Source of the DNA: Vibrio galatheae
GTDB taxonomy: Bacteria; Pseudomonadota; Gammaproteobacteria; Enterobacterales; Vibrionaceae
NCBI RefSeq assembly: GCF_000967545.1
Contig: NZ_JXXV01000007.1
Span: forward strand, 124,001 to 188,000
DNA: 64,000 nt
Reading direction: 5' to 3'
Shown: one piece after another, positions 29,804-38,325 of the stretch
How positions within the stretch are numbered: position 1 is the stretch's first letter
Layout of the letters: each line of letters begins with the position of its first letter
Position numbers and translations under genes: made by a program
The notes under the pieces: model-generated
What the model was told of the DNA's origin: nothing
The model's input: only the letters and a program-made list of their open reading frames with translations
Databases searched by the model: none

Positions 29804-30403
29804 TTACAGGGAAACGACATTGTTTGGCACCGAACTTAGGCCTTTTTCTTCAATCCAAGCAGACAAATTGTCCGCGCCACCAATGTAATGGCCATCTAGC
29901 CAGATTTGTGGAACCGTAACTGGTGTTTTTTCACCAATTATCGCTTTAACTTCTGGAATCATACGATACAAGGCAGCGCTGTCTTTTACCACGTCATAAT
30001 AGTGGTACTCAATGCCTGCATCGTCGAGTAACTTTTTCGCTTTTACGCAGTAAGGACAGGTCGCTTTGCCATAAACAAGGTTGCCTTTTAATGTATCTCG
30101 CTTGGTCCATTCTTGAATGACAGATTGAACCAAAACACCGCGATTGAGAGCCTCTCCCTGACTGACCACTTTACCTTCGACCAAAAGAATCGGCGCGTGC
30201 CACGCTCCGGCTTTAAGTGGTTCCCACCAATGCGAGAGCCAGTCTTTAACTTCTAGCTCGACTGGAACGCCTGCGAGTTCATTTTCAAAGGTGTCTTTGA
30301 GAATGTCTTTTGTCAGCGTGCATTCTCCACAAGGGATGTTGACCTTAAAAGGTCCCCAGCTACCTGCCCAACGATAAAGTGTTAATTTGATGGCTTGTGT
30401 CAT
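29804..30403 (-). CDS. Two-domain glutaredoxin-like protein
   Basis: A 199-residue protein. The N-terminal domain carries CGEC in VNIPCGECTLTKDILKDTF; the C-terminal domain is a typical glutaredoxin with CPYC in VYGKATCPYCVKAKKLLDD and the cis-proline block TVPQIWLDGHYIGGADNL. The C-terminal half should reduce disulfides using glutathione. The ATG at 30403 with GGAGAG seven bases upstream is preferred over 30421. It is the last gene of a leftward group after two EamA exporters. Confidence 0.85.
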   Translation of the reverse strand: MTQAIKLTLYRWAGSWGPFKVNIPCGECTLTKDILKDTFENELAGVPVELEVKDWLSHWWEPLKAGAWHAPILLVEGKVVSQGEALNRGVLVQSVIQEWTKRDTLKGNLVYGKATCPYCVKAKKLLDDAGIEYHYYDVVKDSAALYRMIPEVKAIIGEKTPVTVPQIWLDGHYIGGADNLSAWIEEKGLSSVPNNVVSL

Positions 30404-30443
30404 AAAGCGCTCTCCGTTCAAAGCTATGAATGAGTAGAACGAG

Positions 30444-31382
30444 TCAGTGAGCTATTTCTTTCAATCGCTGGCTTTTTTTGTTTTCCCACTGAGTAATAAA
30501 AGCCACAGACGCGATAATGATGGCAGCGCCAAGCCATAGTCTTCCAGGCGGAACCCAGCCAAAAACCATCCAACCAGCAAGAACGTTAAGCGGTAGCTTG
30601 GCGTGATCGAAAGGCTGAACAAAAGACGCATCAGCCACCGAATAGGCTTTAACGATAGCCCATTGAGCCAAAGCCGTCATAACACCAGCTGCGATAAGAA
30701 TAAGCCACAGTGAACCACCAGTAGGAATTTGCCATTCTGGTAGAGCTAGCAATAGGTTAAATGGGGTAATCAAAATTAAAAGATACACCACCATGGTTGA
30801 AGGTGAATCTTGAGAAGAGAGTTTTTTGACCATTAAGGCATAGCATGCCCAAAAAAATGCGGCGCCGACCGGAAGCAACGTCGCCCAACTAAAATTGTCG
30901 GCCCAAGGCTCTAGAATGATCATTGCGCCAATAAAACCAGTGACGGTAGCGCCCCATCGAGCAGGACTGACTTGCTCTTTCAAAAACAGACCCGATCCCA
31001 CAGTGGCGAAAAGTGGCGAAGTCATTAGCAGCGCAATGCCCTGCCAAATAGGCACCGGATATGCCAACGCCCATAACCAAAGTTGGATGCCAATCACAGC
31101 GAGAAATACACGCAGCACGTGCATACCAAGATGTTGCGTGCGTAAGGATTGACGAATCCCCAACGTTTTCAAATAGGGCAGAATGACAACAAGAGCGATA
31201 CCATATTGCACTAAGGCAACGGTAGTTGAAGAAAGACCATATTTGATACTTGCGACTTGAGCTAGGCTGTTCACAATGGCAAAAGCGAGCCCTGCGCTTA
31301 GCATCCAACTGGCACCTTGCAACGGGAAATGTTTTTGGCGGGTCATAATATAAGTGTCTGAAAAATTAATAGGCTGAATCAT
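30444..31382 (-). CDS. EamA/DMT family transporter
   Basis: A 312-residue carrier with ten predicted membrane segments in two EamA repeats. The N-terminal cytoplasmic part is short and the C-terminus basic (WENKKSQRLKEIAH). It probably exports an amino acid or related metabolite; the substrate is not known. GAGAAG lies before the ATG at 31382. It follows a second EamA gene (31492-32406) on the same strand after 109 bases. Confidence 0.86.
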   Translation of the reverse strand: MIQPINFSDTYIMTRQKHFPLQGASWMLSAGLAFAIVNSLAQVASIKYGLSSTTVALVQYGIALVVILPYLKTLGIRQSLRTQHLGMHVLRVFLAVIGIQLWLWALAYPVPIWQGIALLMTSPLFATVGSGLFLKEQVSPARWGATVTGFIGAMIILEPWADNFSWATLLPVGAAFFWACYALMVKKLSSQDSPSTMVVYLLILITPFNLLLALPEWQIPTGGSLWLILIAAGVMTALAQWAIVKAYSVADASFVQPFDHAKLPLNVLAGWMVFGWVPPGRLWLGAAIIIASVAFITQWENKKSQRLKEIAH

Positions 31383-31491
31383 ACGATCTTCTCTAGCTCA
31401 GGTCATCTTAGGAATTTGAGCTTGTTGCACAAACATTTAGAATGATTCAGGCGATATATCAATCAGATCGGCCAGCATTAAACCTATGTGG

Positions 31492-32406
31492 CTATTTTCT
31501 GTTCAAGGTATATACAGAAAGCACCACCAAGATAAGACCAATGGCATGCCAAGCAGTAAAGACTTCATCAAGCACGATCACAGCTACACCGGCGGTGATC
31601 GCCGGGCCAATGTTACTGGTGAGGCTAAGCGTCGTAGGCGTTAGCCTCGCCATCGCAGCGGCGACCAAATAAGACGGCAATACGGTACAAAAAATACCCA
31701 GCACAATTCCCGTAGTGACCAGTTGCTGGCTCCAAGTTGAAATGTCGCTTTCGCTAAGTGATAGATGAACTAAAATTGCTAGCCCGGCGCTCCCCATACC
31801 AATGCTGGTGAAAAGTGAGCTGCCTAATTGGCCTATCAGCGGTTTGCTCCACACTAAGTAAAAAGCGAAGACCAGCGCAGAGCTGACGGCAAGCAAGCTA
31901 CCGACAAAGACGGATTGGCCGAATGTATTGACGTCGTGGACGACTATAAAACTGATACCCAGATAACCAATGAGCGCGGAGACTAAGACACTTCGGGTAG
32001 GTTTTTGCCCGTATAGCACCCAACTGATCAGCACGACAAATGTTGGAAACAGGAAAATCAGAAGTCGTTCTAGTTGAGCGGTAATAAATGCCAATGACGC
32101 AATGTCGAGAAAGCTCGCTAAGTAATAGCCCATCACCCCGATAGTGGCGGCTTTAAGGCCAAATTTTTTGACCTTACTGCGGTTTTCTCTGTGTCTGCAT
32201 AAGTAAAGTAGCATTAATAGGTAGAGTGGCAGAGAGCTGAAGGCGCGTAGCGTCATGATCGATGTCGCATCACCACCATATTGATAGGCGATTTTAATCA
32301 GGACGGGTTTGACAGAAAATAAAATACAGCCTGCCAAGGCCAGCAATATACCAACTTGAGTGATGGAAGAAGCGTTCGTCGGCGAGGCTTGAGTGTCTTC
32401 AGTCAT
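31492..32406 (-). CDS. EamA/DMT family transporter under a leader-peptide attenuator
   Basis: A 304-residue carrier with ten predicted membrane segments and two EamA repeats (LALAGCILFSVKPVLIK and a second unit starting near residue 160). The start at 32406 has AAGGAT about nine bases upstream. That ribosome site is preceded by a short leader ORF and mutually exclusive hairpins at 32408-32478, one of which would hide the start region, so its translation is probably controlled. A good promoter is predicted upstream at 32580-32607. The substrate is unknown; an amino-acid exporter would fit the leader peptide content. Confidence 0.85.
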   Translation of the reverse strand: MTEDTQASPTNASSITQVGILLALAGCILFSVKPVLIKIAYQYGGDATSIMTLRAFSSLPLYLLMLLYLCRHRENRSKVKKFGLKAATIGVMGYYLASFLDIASLAFITAQLERLLIFLFPTFVVLISWVLYGQKPTRSVLVSALIGYLGISFIVVHDVNTFGQSVFVGSLLAVSSALVFAFYLVWSKPLIGQLGSSLFTSIGMGSAGLAILVHLSLSESDISTWSQQLVTTGIVLGIFCTVLPSYLVAAAMARLTPTTLSLTSNIGPAITAGVAVIVLDEVFTAWHAIGLILVVLSVYTLNRK

Positions 32407-32407
32407 A

Positions 32408-32478
32408 TTTCTCGTATCCTTACTAAGAGGGGGGGCTACGAGAAAGGTGAGGTTCTGGCTACTTTTCTCGTAGCCAGA
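32408..32478 (-). promoter_or_regulatory. Candidate translational attenuator (alternative hairpins)
   Basis: Four complementary segments, listed in transcript order. A is 32464-32478, B 32454-32462, C 32434-32445 and D 32408-32416. A pairs with B over nine bases (seven-base loop). A pairs with C over 12 bases, perfectly. C pairs with D over nine bases. A:B with C:D excludes A:C. D lies between the Shine-Dalgarno sequence (AAGGAT) and the start codon of the EamA gene, so C:D would block initiation. No U run follows any stem, which argues against transcription termination. A run of seven C lies between C and the Shine-Dalgarno. Confidence 0.65.
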
Positions 32479-32489
32479 CAGGCGAATAC

Positions 32490-32546
32490 CTACCGGCTAC
32501 AGATATTGATGAGAAGCAGCCAAAGGTAGGTAAATGCAAATTTCAT
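32490..32546 (-). CDS. Leader peptide (18 aa) upstream of EamA transporter
   Basis: A short ORF encoding MKFAFTYLWLLLINICSR and ending in TAG. AGGA lies six bases before its ATG. The peptide is rich in F, Y, W, L and I. Its stop codon lies about 11 bases before segment A of the hairpins, so a ribosome held near its end would cover that segment. This is the arrangement of a leader peptide in translational attenuation. Too short for any homology argument; support comes from the ribosome site and the downstream structure. Confidence 0.6.
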   Translation of the reverse strand: MKFAFTYLWLLLINICSR

Positions 32547-32579
32547 AATGGTTCCTATGTGATGAAATTTTAGACTATC

Positions 32580-32607
32580 GATATATGAGTGAGATTGCAA
32601 ACGTCAA
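32580..32607 (-). promoter_or_regulatory. Predicted sigma-70 promoter of leader/EamA unit
   Basis: On the minus strand, -35 TTGACG (32602-32607) and -10 TATATC (32580-32585) with a 16-base spacer. Transcription would start about 27 bases before the leader peptide ATG. It lies just past the stop codon of the upstream MATE gene. Confidence 0.5.
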
Positions 32608-32608
32608 A

Positions 32609-33946
32609 TCATGCTGATTGCAATTTAGTCTCGATCTGACCGAGCGCTTTCTGATACATGCTCCAAGCGCTAATGCCCGCTAAAATATTGCCACCGAACG
32701 CACCCCAGAATAGACCTTGAATACCTCCCAACTGCGCACCGAGCCACAAGCAAGGTAAGAAAAAAGCAAACAGGCGCAGTGCTGAGATGGTCAATGCGGT
32801 ATATGACTTACCTAAAGCGTTGGATATCGACACCATCAACATACACACTCCTAACGGCCCGAGACTGAGGGGGACAACCATCAGGTGGTAGTTGAGTATC
32901 GCTTCAACCTCTGCCTCACTGGTCATCAAGTCAGAGAGTAGGCTAGAGCTAAAAAACGTAATAGCAGCGATAAGCACTTGAAAGCCAAGGACGAATTTAG
33001 TCGCGATGACAACCAGTTTACGAATGTCCGCTAAATTGTTTCCTCCCAACAATTTTCCTACCATAGGCGGCATGGACATTGTCAGTGCGAGTACCGACAC
33101 AATCGCAAAAAATTCGAAGCGCGAGCCGAGCGCCCATGCAGCGACAGCGGCAGTACCATAACTGGCAAGGAGCTTGGTCGCTAACATTGAAGAGATAGGA
33201 GGGAGTAACTGACTGATCATCGCAGGCCCCATAATGTGGCCTATGGATTGTACGCTTTTGGTGACGTTTAAATCGCTCCAATCAAAGCTCATCCACTGTT
33301 TATTCGCCACTCTAGGTGCGACGATCAAGACCCCAATACCAAATGCGAGAATTGTTGCCATCGCTGCGCCATTGATGCCCATGTCCAACGTAAAAATAAA
33401 AATGGGGTCGAGAATCAGGTTAAGCAGACTGGTGACCATCATCATGGTGCCGGGGAGCATTGTATTGCCGTTGGCTCGACATAGACTGTAAAAGAAGTAC
33501 AACACAGCGCCTACCCAAGCGCTGACTGCCCAAAATATCCAGTAACTGTCTATAATCGGCAACACGCTGTCCGGTGCGCTGAGTAGCGCCAGAATGGGTT
33601 TACGTAATAGGTAAATTAACGCAGCGAATAGCGCCACGCCAATACTGCCTATAGTAATGACCAGACCGCCGAGTTGTTTCGCATAGCGTGCTTGGTTGGC
33701 GCCAATTGCTTTGGCAATTACCGCTGTCGTCGCAATGCCCAAACCGACTTGAATGCCGATAATGACCATTTGAATAGGCAGCGTAAATCCTTGAGCCGCA
33801 AGAGGAAGAATGCCTAGTTGACCAATAAATGCACTGTCAACAAGCTGAAAGCTCATCAGTGAAAGAACGCCAAACAGCATAGGCCAAGTCATCTTGAACA
33901 GTTGTTGCCCTAGTGAAGGGGTTTTGTCTTGATTCGTTGCAGTCAT
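32609..33946 (-). CDS. MATE family efflux protein
   Basis: A 445-residue transporter with 12 predicted membrane segments and two MATE repeats (FKMTWPMLFGVLSLMSFQLVDSAFIGQLG at the N-terminus). MATE proteins export drugs or cationic metabolites with sodium or protons. The start at 33946 gives the usual family length; the longer frame to 34138 adds a polar, atypical N-terminus and overlaps a small ORF, so it was rejected. Its ribosome site is weak. Confidence 0.88.
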   Translation of the reverse strand: MTATNQDKTPSLGQQLFKMTWPMLFGVLSLMSFQLVDSAFIGQLGILPLAAQGFTLPIQMVIIGIQVGLGIATTAVIAKAIGANQARYAKQLGGLVITIGSIGVALFAALIYLLRKPILALLSAPDSVLPIIDSYWIFWAVSAWVGAVLYFFYSLCRANGNTMLPGTMMMVTSLLNLILDPIFIFTLDMGINGAAMATILAFGIGVLIVAPRVANKQWMSFDWSDLNVTKSVQSIGHIMGPAMISQLLPPISSMLATKLLASYGTAAVAAWALGSRFEFFAIVSVLALTMSMPPMVGKLLGGNNLADIRKLVVIATKFVLGFQVLIAAITFFSSSLLSDLMTSEAEVEAILNYHLMVVPLSLGPLGVCMLMVSISNALGKSYTALTISALRLFAFFLPCLWLGAQLGGIQGLFWGAFGGNILAGISAWSMYQKALGQIETKLQSA

Positions 33947-33981
33947 AAGCCAACTTAGGTTGAGTAAAGTTTGCAATATAA

Positions 33982-34004
33982 ACCGAGGTAAATGACCTCG
34001 GTTA
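33982..34004 (-). terminator. Probable terminator hairpin before the MATE gene
   Basis: Perfect nine-base-pair stem AACCGAGGT/ACCTCGGTT with a five-base loop. On the minus strand it is followed by TTTATATT, a weak T tract. It would end transcripts from the HAD/small-ORF unit. Confidence 0.6.
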
Positions 34005-34070
34005 ATTATTCGTGTTACAGATACATCGTTGCTGCGCGTCGATAATTCAAGTCTTGAGTGGCAAAAATAC

Positions 34071-34175
34071 TCACTCTTGTTTGAATTCGTCGGCATAACC
34101 TTTTGGTGGCGGTGTCCAGCCGCGTTCGTGATTATCATTTTGGTCTGCTTGAATGGCGAGTTTAATTTTTCTCAT
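34071..34175 (-). CDS. Possible small protein (34 aa) after the HAD gene
   Basis: A 34-codon ORF beginning MRKIKLAIQADQNDNHERGW followed by a PPP-containing segment (TPPPKGYADEFK) and a polar end. It starts six bases after the HAD phosphatase stop codon, which would allow translational coupling, and it ends before a hairpin terminator. It has no clear Shine-Dalgarno of its own. I do not recognise it. Confidence 0.4.
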   Translation of the reverse strand: MRKIKLAIQADQNDNHERGWTPPPKGYADEFKQE

Positions 34176-34181
34176 TTGAGG

Positions 34182-34793
34182 CTATAAGTGACGCTGAGAT
34201 AATGTGTGCTCCAAATCATGCAAATGTTCAACCACCAGCGAGGCAAAGGGGGCGAAATTGCTCGGTTTACCATGTGTCACCAGACAAGAAGGCATATCAG
34301 CGTTGAAAGCGGCTTGTAAATCATACAAGAAATCACCGACATAGAGGATTTGGTGGGGGGCTAAATTCCACTCATCGGCCAATGAAAGTAAAGAATCTGG
34401 TGCAGGTTTAGGCGGAAAATGTTCTCTAGTTATGATACGTGAAATGCGCAGTTGGTTGTGAGCAATTTTTTGTTCAGCCGCTTGGGCGCAATTACGGGTA
34501 ATAATGGCCGTAAGCAATTGATTGGAATGGATGAAGTCAATCAGAGAGAGGCAACCGGGCATCGGATGTGAAGCGCTCGCATCGTCGAGTTCATGTTGTA
34601 GGATCAGCTCATTCGCTTGTTGAGTTTGGTCGTGACACTCTAGCTGGTCGACGTAAGAGAGCAAATCTTGATCGAGTGGGCAACCGATTTGCTCTCTCAG
34701 CCAACGAAAGTCCATATCAGAGCTAACCAGTGTATTGTCGAGGTCAAATACAACCGCTTTGATCTCACGAATATTCAATGGTACGTGTGACAT
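34182..34793 (-). CDS. HAD superfamily hydrolase
   Basis: A 203-residue HAD phosphatase. Motif I FDLDNTLVSSD (DxDxT) is near residue 17, motif II TAIITRNC (T), motif III has a Lys in PPKPAPDSLLSLAD, and motif IV is YVGDFLYDLQAA (GDxxxD). A helical cap lies between motifs I and II, so it is subclass I. It probably dephosphorylates a small phosphometabolite. The ATG at 34793 has AGGAGAG; the longer ORF lacks this. It follows a glutaredoxin-like gene by 16 bases. Confidence 0.9.
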   Translation of the reverse strand: MSHVPLNIREIKAVVFDLDNTLVSSDMDFRWLREQIGCPLDQDLLSYVDQLECHDQTQQANELILQHELDDASASHPMPGCLSLIDFIHSNQLLTAIITRNCAQAAEQKIAHNQLRISRIITREHFPPKPAPDSLLSLADEWNLAPHQILYVGDFLYDLQAAFNADMPSCLVTHGKPSNFAPFASLVVEHLHDLEHTLSQRHL

Positions 34794-34809
34794 AGACTCT
34801 CCTTGACGG

Positions 34810-35169
34810 TTAGGCGAACTCTTTCTCCAAGTACGCAACAATATCGGATGACTCATACATCCATTGTACAGCGCCATCTTTTTCAATTCTTAGGCAAGGT
34901 ACCTTGACTCGACCACCACCCGCTTCCAATTCAGCGCGATGCGTTTGATCGTTCTTTGCGTCACGCAGATCAAACTTGACCGACTGACGCTTCATTGCGC
35001 GACGAACCTTGACGCAAAAAGGGCATGCTTCAAATTGATAAAGAGCATGTGATTGCGCTTTTGCATCAACTTGTTGTTGCGCTTCGTCAGAGCGTTTAAC
35101 GCCCTTAGGTGAAAATACAAAGTTGAGCAGTAGGATAACTCGACCTAAAAACCAGCGGATAAACTTCAT
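34810..35169 (-). CDS. Membrane-anchored glutaredoxin-like protein
   Basis: A 119-residue protein. An N-terminal hydrophobic segment (FIRWFLGRVILLLNFVF) probably anchors it to the inner membrane. A glutaredoxin/GST N-terminal fold follows with CPFC in FEACPFCVKVRRAMKRQ and the block VKVPCLRIEKDGAVQWMYESSDIVAYLE, where an SSDIV motif binds glutathione. It probably handles glutathione-linked disulfide exchange at the membrane. It is upstream of the HAD gene in the same direction. Confidence 0.85.
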   Translation of the reverse strand: MKFIRWFLGRVILLLNFVFSPKGVKRSDEAQQQVDAKAQSHALYQFEACPFCVKVRRAMKRQSVKFDLRDAKNDQTHRAELEAGGGRVKVPCLRIEKDGAVQWMYESSDIVAYLEKEFA

Positions 35170-35256
35170 AACAATCCTATGTGTATAATTCTATTTAGAG
35201 ATGACATTTCGGTTACGCATTGTAACTGAGATGTGATCAATCTTGAATCATAAAAC

Positions 35257-36843
35257 TTAACCAACCTTGACTTGATGTTGCTTCGTCACTTCTATACCGA
35301 GCCGCTTGGCAAGACGGGTCAGGTTTGCACGGTCAGTTTTTAACATTCGCGCGGATTTAGCCCAGTTAAATTCGGCGGCCGTCAACGCCTCCACAATCAT
35401 TTGGCGTTGATATGCTTCAGTCGCCTCACGCAGGCCGAGCGCAATATCGACCTCACTTTCGTTAGTTGCGCAACGCTTGGGTGATTCAAAATCGGTTACG
35501 ACTGAGTGCAAATCACCGATATCTTCGACCGAGACGATGATTAATTTGCTACTGTGATTTCGAGCGCGAGCTTTGAGCGCAGCTCGGTTTATCACGTGTT
35601 CTAGTTCGCGGACATTTCCCGGCCAGTTATAACGTGACAAGACAAGTTGTGCATCCTTGCCCAATTTGATTTGTACGATCCCAAGTTTACGCCTTGCTTG
35701 TTCTAAGAAGTAACCTGCGAGCAGGACAATATCGCCATTTCTCTCGCGAAGCGCAGGAACGGTGATAGGGTAGACACTTAGTCTGTGAAAAAGATCAGAG
35801 CGGAAACGGCCTTGTGTGACTTCCTGTTTTAGATCTCGATTGGTCGCCGCGAGTACTCGGACATCAATGGTTTCGACTTTATCCTGTCCGACAGGTTGGA
35901 TCTCATTGTTTTGTAGTGCGCGTAGAATTTTACTTTGCGCGGCAAGTGGCAGTTCGCCAATTTCGTCGAGAAACAGCGTCCCACCATCGGCAAGGGCGAA
36001 CTTACCCATGCGGTTTTTATCCGCGCCAGTGAATGCCCCTTTAACGTGACCAAACAGTTCACTCTCAACCAGATTTTCTGGAATTGCCGCGCAGTTTACA
36101 TAAACCAAAGGTTGCTTTTTACGTGGTGAAAGGTGATGTAGGCTGCGCGCAACCAACTCTTTGCCCACTCCGGTTTCGCCATGGATTAAGATATTAAAAT
36201 TGGATGGCGCGACCACGTCAATATCGGCTTTAAGCGCTTGCATGATAGGGCTGTCACCGATGATCTCGCCACCATCTCGATCCCATGCATCTTCGTTAAG
36301 TTCTTCAAAGCGCTGCTGAGTTTGTTTTGCTTGCTGCTCTAGCTGACTCACGGTTAACGCAACTTTAAGGCTTGATGCAGCAATGGCTGACAGAGCATCT
36401 AAGCTGCGAGACGGAAATTGATCAAACGCTCCGGGTGTTAAGCTATCGAGCGTGAGTACGCCCAGTAGTTTGTCGGCATAAAACAAGGGTAAACCCATGC
36501 AAGAGTGCATCGGCAGATCGCCATCGTAGTCAAGCAACAGATTGTCGAACGGATCGGGTAGATTGCAGTCGGCATCAAATCTTACAGCCGTTTTAGACGC
36601 GCAAATTCGGGCAAATCTTGGATGTTCGTCTATCTTAAAACGACGACCAAACGTATCTCTAGTCAACCCCTGCATTGCCAGTGGCACCAATGTTTCACCT
36701 TGCAGTGACAGCAGAGCGACACAGTCGCATTGAATCGATTTGCGGATAGCGTCAAGGAGATTGCTAAATCTGTCTTGATCATTGTCACCGCGTGCGAGTC
36801 CGATTGTCATATCAATCAGCGTAGAAACAGAGATGTCTTGCAT
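35257..36843 (-). CDS. norR: Nitric oxide-responsive sigma-54 activator
   Basis: A 528-residue bacterial enhancer-binding protein. Residues about 20-175 are a GAF domain (NorR senses NO through non-haem iron here). About 190-425 is an AAA+ sigma-54 activation domain with Walker A GETGVGKE and the loop ESELFGHVKGAFTGADK. A Fis-type helix-turn-helix (about 480-520) closes it. It is divergent from hmp, whose promoter has a sigma-54 element and two NorR sites, so hmp is its target. Confidence 0.93.
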   Translation of the reverse strand: MQDISVSTLIDMTIGLARGDNDQDRFSNLLDAIRKSIQCDCVALLSLQGETLVPLAMQGLTRDTFGRRFKIDEHPRFARICASKTAVRFDADCNLPDPFDNLLLDYDGDLPMHSCMGLPLFYADKLLGVLTLDSLTPGAFDQFPSRSLDALSAIAASSLKVALTVSQLEQQAKQTQQRFEELNEDAWDRDGGEIIGDSPIMQALKADIDVVAPSNFNILIHGETGVGKELVARSLHHLSPRKKQPLVYVNCAAIPENLVESELFGHVKGAFTGADKNRMGKFALADGGTLFLDEIGELPLAAQSKILRALQNNEIQPVGQDKVETIDVRVLAATNRDLKQEVTQGRFRSDLFHRLSVYPITVPALRERNGDIVLLAGYFLEQARRKLGIVQIKLGKDAQLVLSRYNWPGNVRELEHVINRAALKARARNHSSKLIIVSVEDIGDLHSVVTDFESPKRCATNESEVDIALGLREATEAYQRQMIVEALTAAEFNWAKSARMLKTDRANLTRLAKRLGIEVTKQHQVKVG

Positions 36844-36934
36844 AAAATTTCCACCAGCAGTGTTGGGCTGGGCCTAGACGTATGGGTATGCTGCCCAATT
36901 AATCATAGCCAATGTTTGAATGCAACCCATCAGT

Positions 36935-36945
36935 GTCAAAATGAC
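36935..36945. promoter_or_regulatory. NorR-binding site 1
   Basis: GTCAAAATGAC fits the NorR consensus GT-N7-AC. It lies about 80-90 bases upstream of the sigma-54 promoter of hmp, a normal enhancer distance. Confidence 0.7.
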
Positions 36946-36958
36946 ATGTTTTTTATAG

Positions 36959-36969
36959 GTCTTAATGAC
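36959..36969. promoter_or_regulatory. NorR-binding site 2
   Basis: GTCTTAATGAC fits GT-N7-AC and shares the outer GTC and GAC with the first site. The two sites are 24 bases apart, so they lie on roughly the same face of the helix. No third site is clear. Confidence 0.7.
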
Positions 36970-37021
36970 ATAGGTGTGAATGAAAAGGCTAAGAAAACTA
37001 ATGATTTAGGCTGGTGCTAAG

Positions 37022-37038
37022 TTGGCACGTTAAATGCT
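37022..37038 (+). promoter_or_regulatory. Sigma-54 promoter of hmp
   Basis: TTGGCACGTTAAATGCT carries the -24 GG and -12 GC with the required ten-base spacing, close to TGGCAC-N5-TTGCW. It lies 48 bases before the hmp start codon. Confidence 0.85.
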
Positions 37039-37086
37039 CTTAGGGGATATAAAAAATTTATTATAACAACTGAGGAGAAAGTCCGA

Positions 37087-38262
37087 ATGCTTAACAACCA
37101 ACATATTGAAGTCGTTAAAAGCACAATTCCACTGCTTGAATCTGCAGGTCCAGCGTTAACAGAGCACTTTTACCATCGAATGTTTAGCTACAACCCCGAG
37201 TTAAAAGATATCTTCAATATGACTCACCAGAAAACTGGCCGTCAAAGCGTAGCACTGTTTGAGGCTGTTGCGGCATATGCGAAGAATATTGAAAACCTCG
37301 ATGCGCTGACATCGGCGGTGGAGCGTATTGCCCATAAACACACCAGCTTCAATATTCAGCCTGATCACTATCAAATTGTGGGTCATCATCTTATTGAAAC
37401 GCTGCGCGAACTCGCGACAGAGGCCTTTACTCCAGAAGTGGAAGAGGCGTGGACGGAGGCATACTTATTTTTGGCTCAGGTATTTATTGATCGCGAAGGT
37501 GAGCTTTACTTACAACGTAAACAGGCCGTCGGTGGCTGGAAGAATGCCCGCCGATTTGTTGTTGCTTCTAAGCAACCAGAGTCGGAGTTTGTCACCAGTT
37601 TTGTGCTGAAACCTGAAGATGGCGCAAAGGTGCTTGATTACCAACCGGGTCAGTATATTGGTATTGAGCTTAAGCCGAGTCAAGGCGAGTATAATGAGAT
37701 TCGTCAATATTCGTTGTCGCAAAAACCAAACGGCAGTGATTACCGTATCTCGGTTAAGCGCGAAGCTGGAGAACACAAAGGTTTAGTGTCTAGTTTCTTG
37801 CACGATGACGTAAAAGAGGGCGATGTTGTCAGCCTTTATCCGCCAGCAGGGGATTTCTATTACCAAGAGAAACAACAACCCGTTGTTTTGATCTCAGCAG
37901 GTGTAGGTGCAACTCCTATCCAATCTATGATGCAAACTCTGGCTTCACAGGGTAAAAAAGAGGTTAGCGTGCTTTATGCGTGTAATGGTCACAAGCAACA
38001 CACGTTTAAGGCTGAAACCGAGCAGCTCACCCAACAACAAAACTGGAAGCGTTTCACTTGGTATCTCAATGAAACGAGCGCAGACTTTTCGGGGCAGCTT
38101 GACCTTAATTTAGTTGCCAAGGAGTTACCACTCGACAGTGCCGATTTCTATTTGTGTGGCCCGGTTGGTTTCATGGAGTTGGTGGTGCGTCAGCTCGAAG
38201 CGTTGGATGTAGGTCGCGATCGGATTCATTATGAGGTATTTGGCCCGCATACCTATCTATAA
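37087..38262 (+). CDS. hmp: Flavohaemoprotein, nitric oxide dioxygenase
   Basis: A 391-residue flavohaemoglobin that oxidises NO to nitrate. The globin domain (about residues 1-140) carries the proximal His in IAHKHTSFNIQPDHYQIVG. A FAD-binding domain (about 150-255, RQYSLS) and an NAD(P)H domain (about 265-390, LISAGVGATPIQSMM, YLCGPVGFMELV, FGPH at the end) follow. GAGGAG precedes the ATG. It is divergent from norR, with a sigma-54 promoter and two NorR sites between them, and is closed by a terminator. Confidence 0.97.
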   Translation: MLNNQHIEVVKSTIPLLESAGPALTEHFYHRMFSYNPELKDIFNMTHQKTGRQSVALFEAVAAYAKNIENLDALTSAVERIAHKHTSFNIQPDHYQIVGHHLIETLRELATEAFTPEVEEAWTEAYLFLAQVFIDREGELYLQRKQAVGGWKNARRFVVASKQPESEFVTSFVLKPEDGAKVLDYQPGQYIGIELKPSQGEYNEIRQYSLSQKPNGSDYRISVKREAGEHKGLVSSFLHDDVKEGDVVSLYPPAGDFYYQEKQQPVVLISAGVGATPIQSMMQTLASQGKKEVSVLYACNGHKQHTFKAETEQLTQQQNWKRFTWYLNETSADFSGQLDLNLVAKELPLDSADFYLCGPVGFMELVVRQLEALDVGRDRIHYEVFGPHTYL

Positions 38263-38277
38263 ACTCCATCTATACAT

Positions 38278-38302
38278 ATGGCCCAATTTATGGGCCATTT
38301 TA
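38278..38302 (+). terminator. Terminator of hmp
   Basis: Eight-base-pair stem ATGGCCCA/TGGGCCAT with a five-base loop followed by TTT. Confidence 0.85.
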
Positions 38303-38325
38303 CGCTTCGAACTTGCTGTAAAAAG

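Noticed and set aside
32408..32478. Transcription terminator in the EamA leader
   Set aside because: None of the possible stems is followed by a U tract.
33947..34138. 64-residue N-terminal extension of the MATE protein
   Set aside because: The extension is polar, overlaps a hairpin and a small ORF, and exceeds family length.
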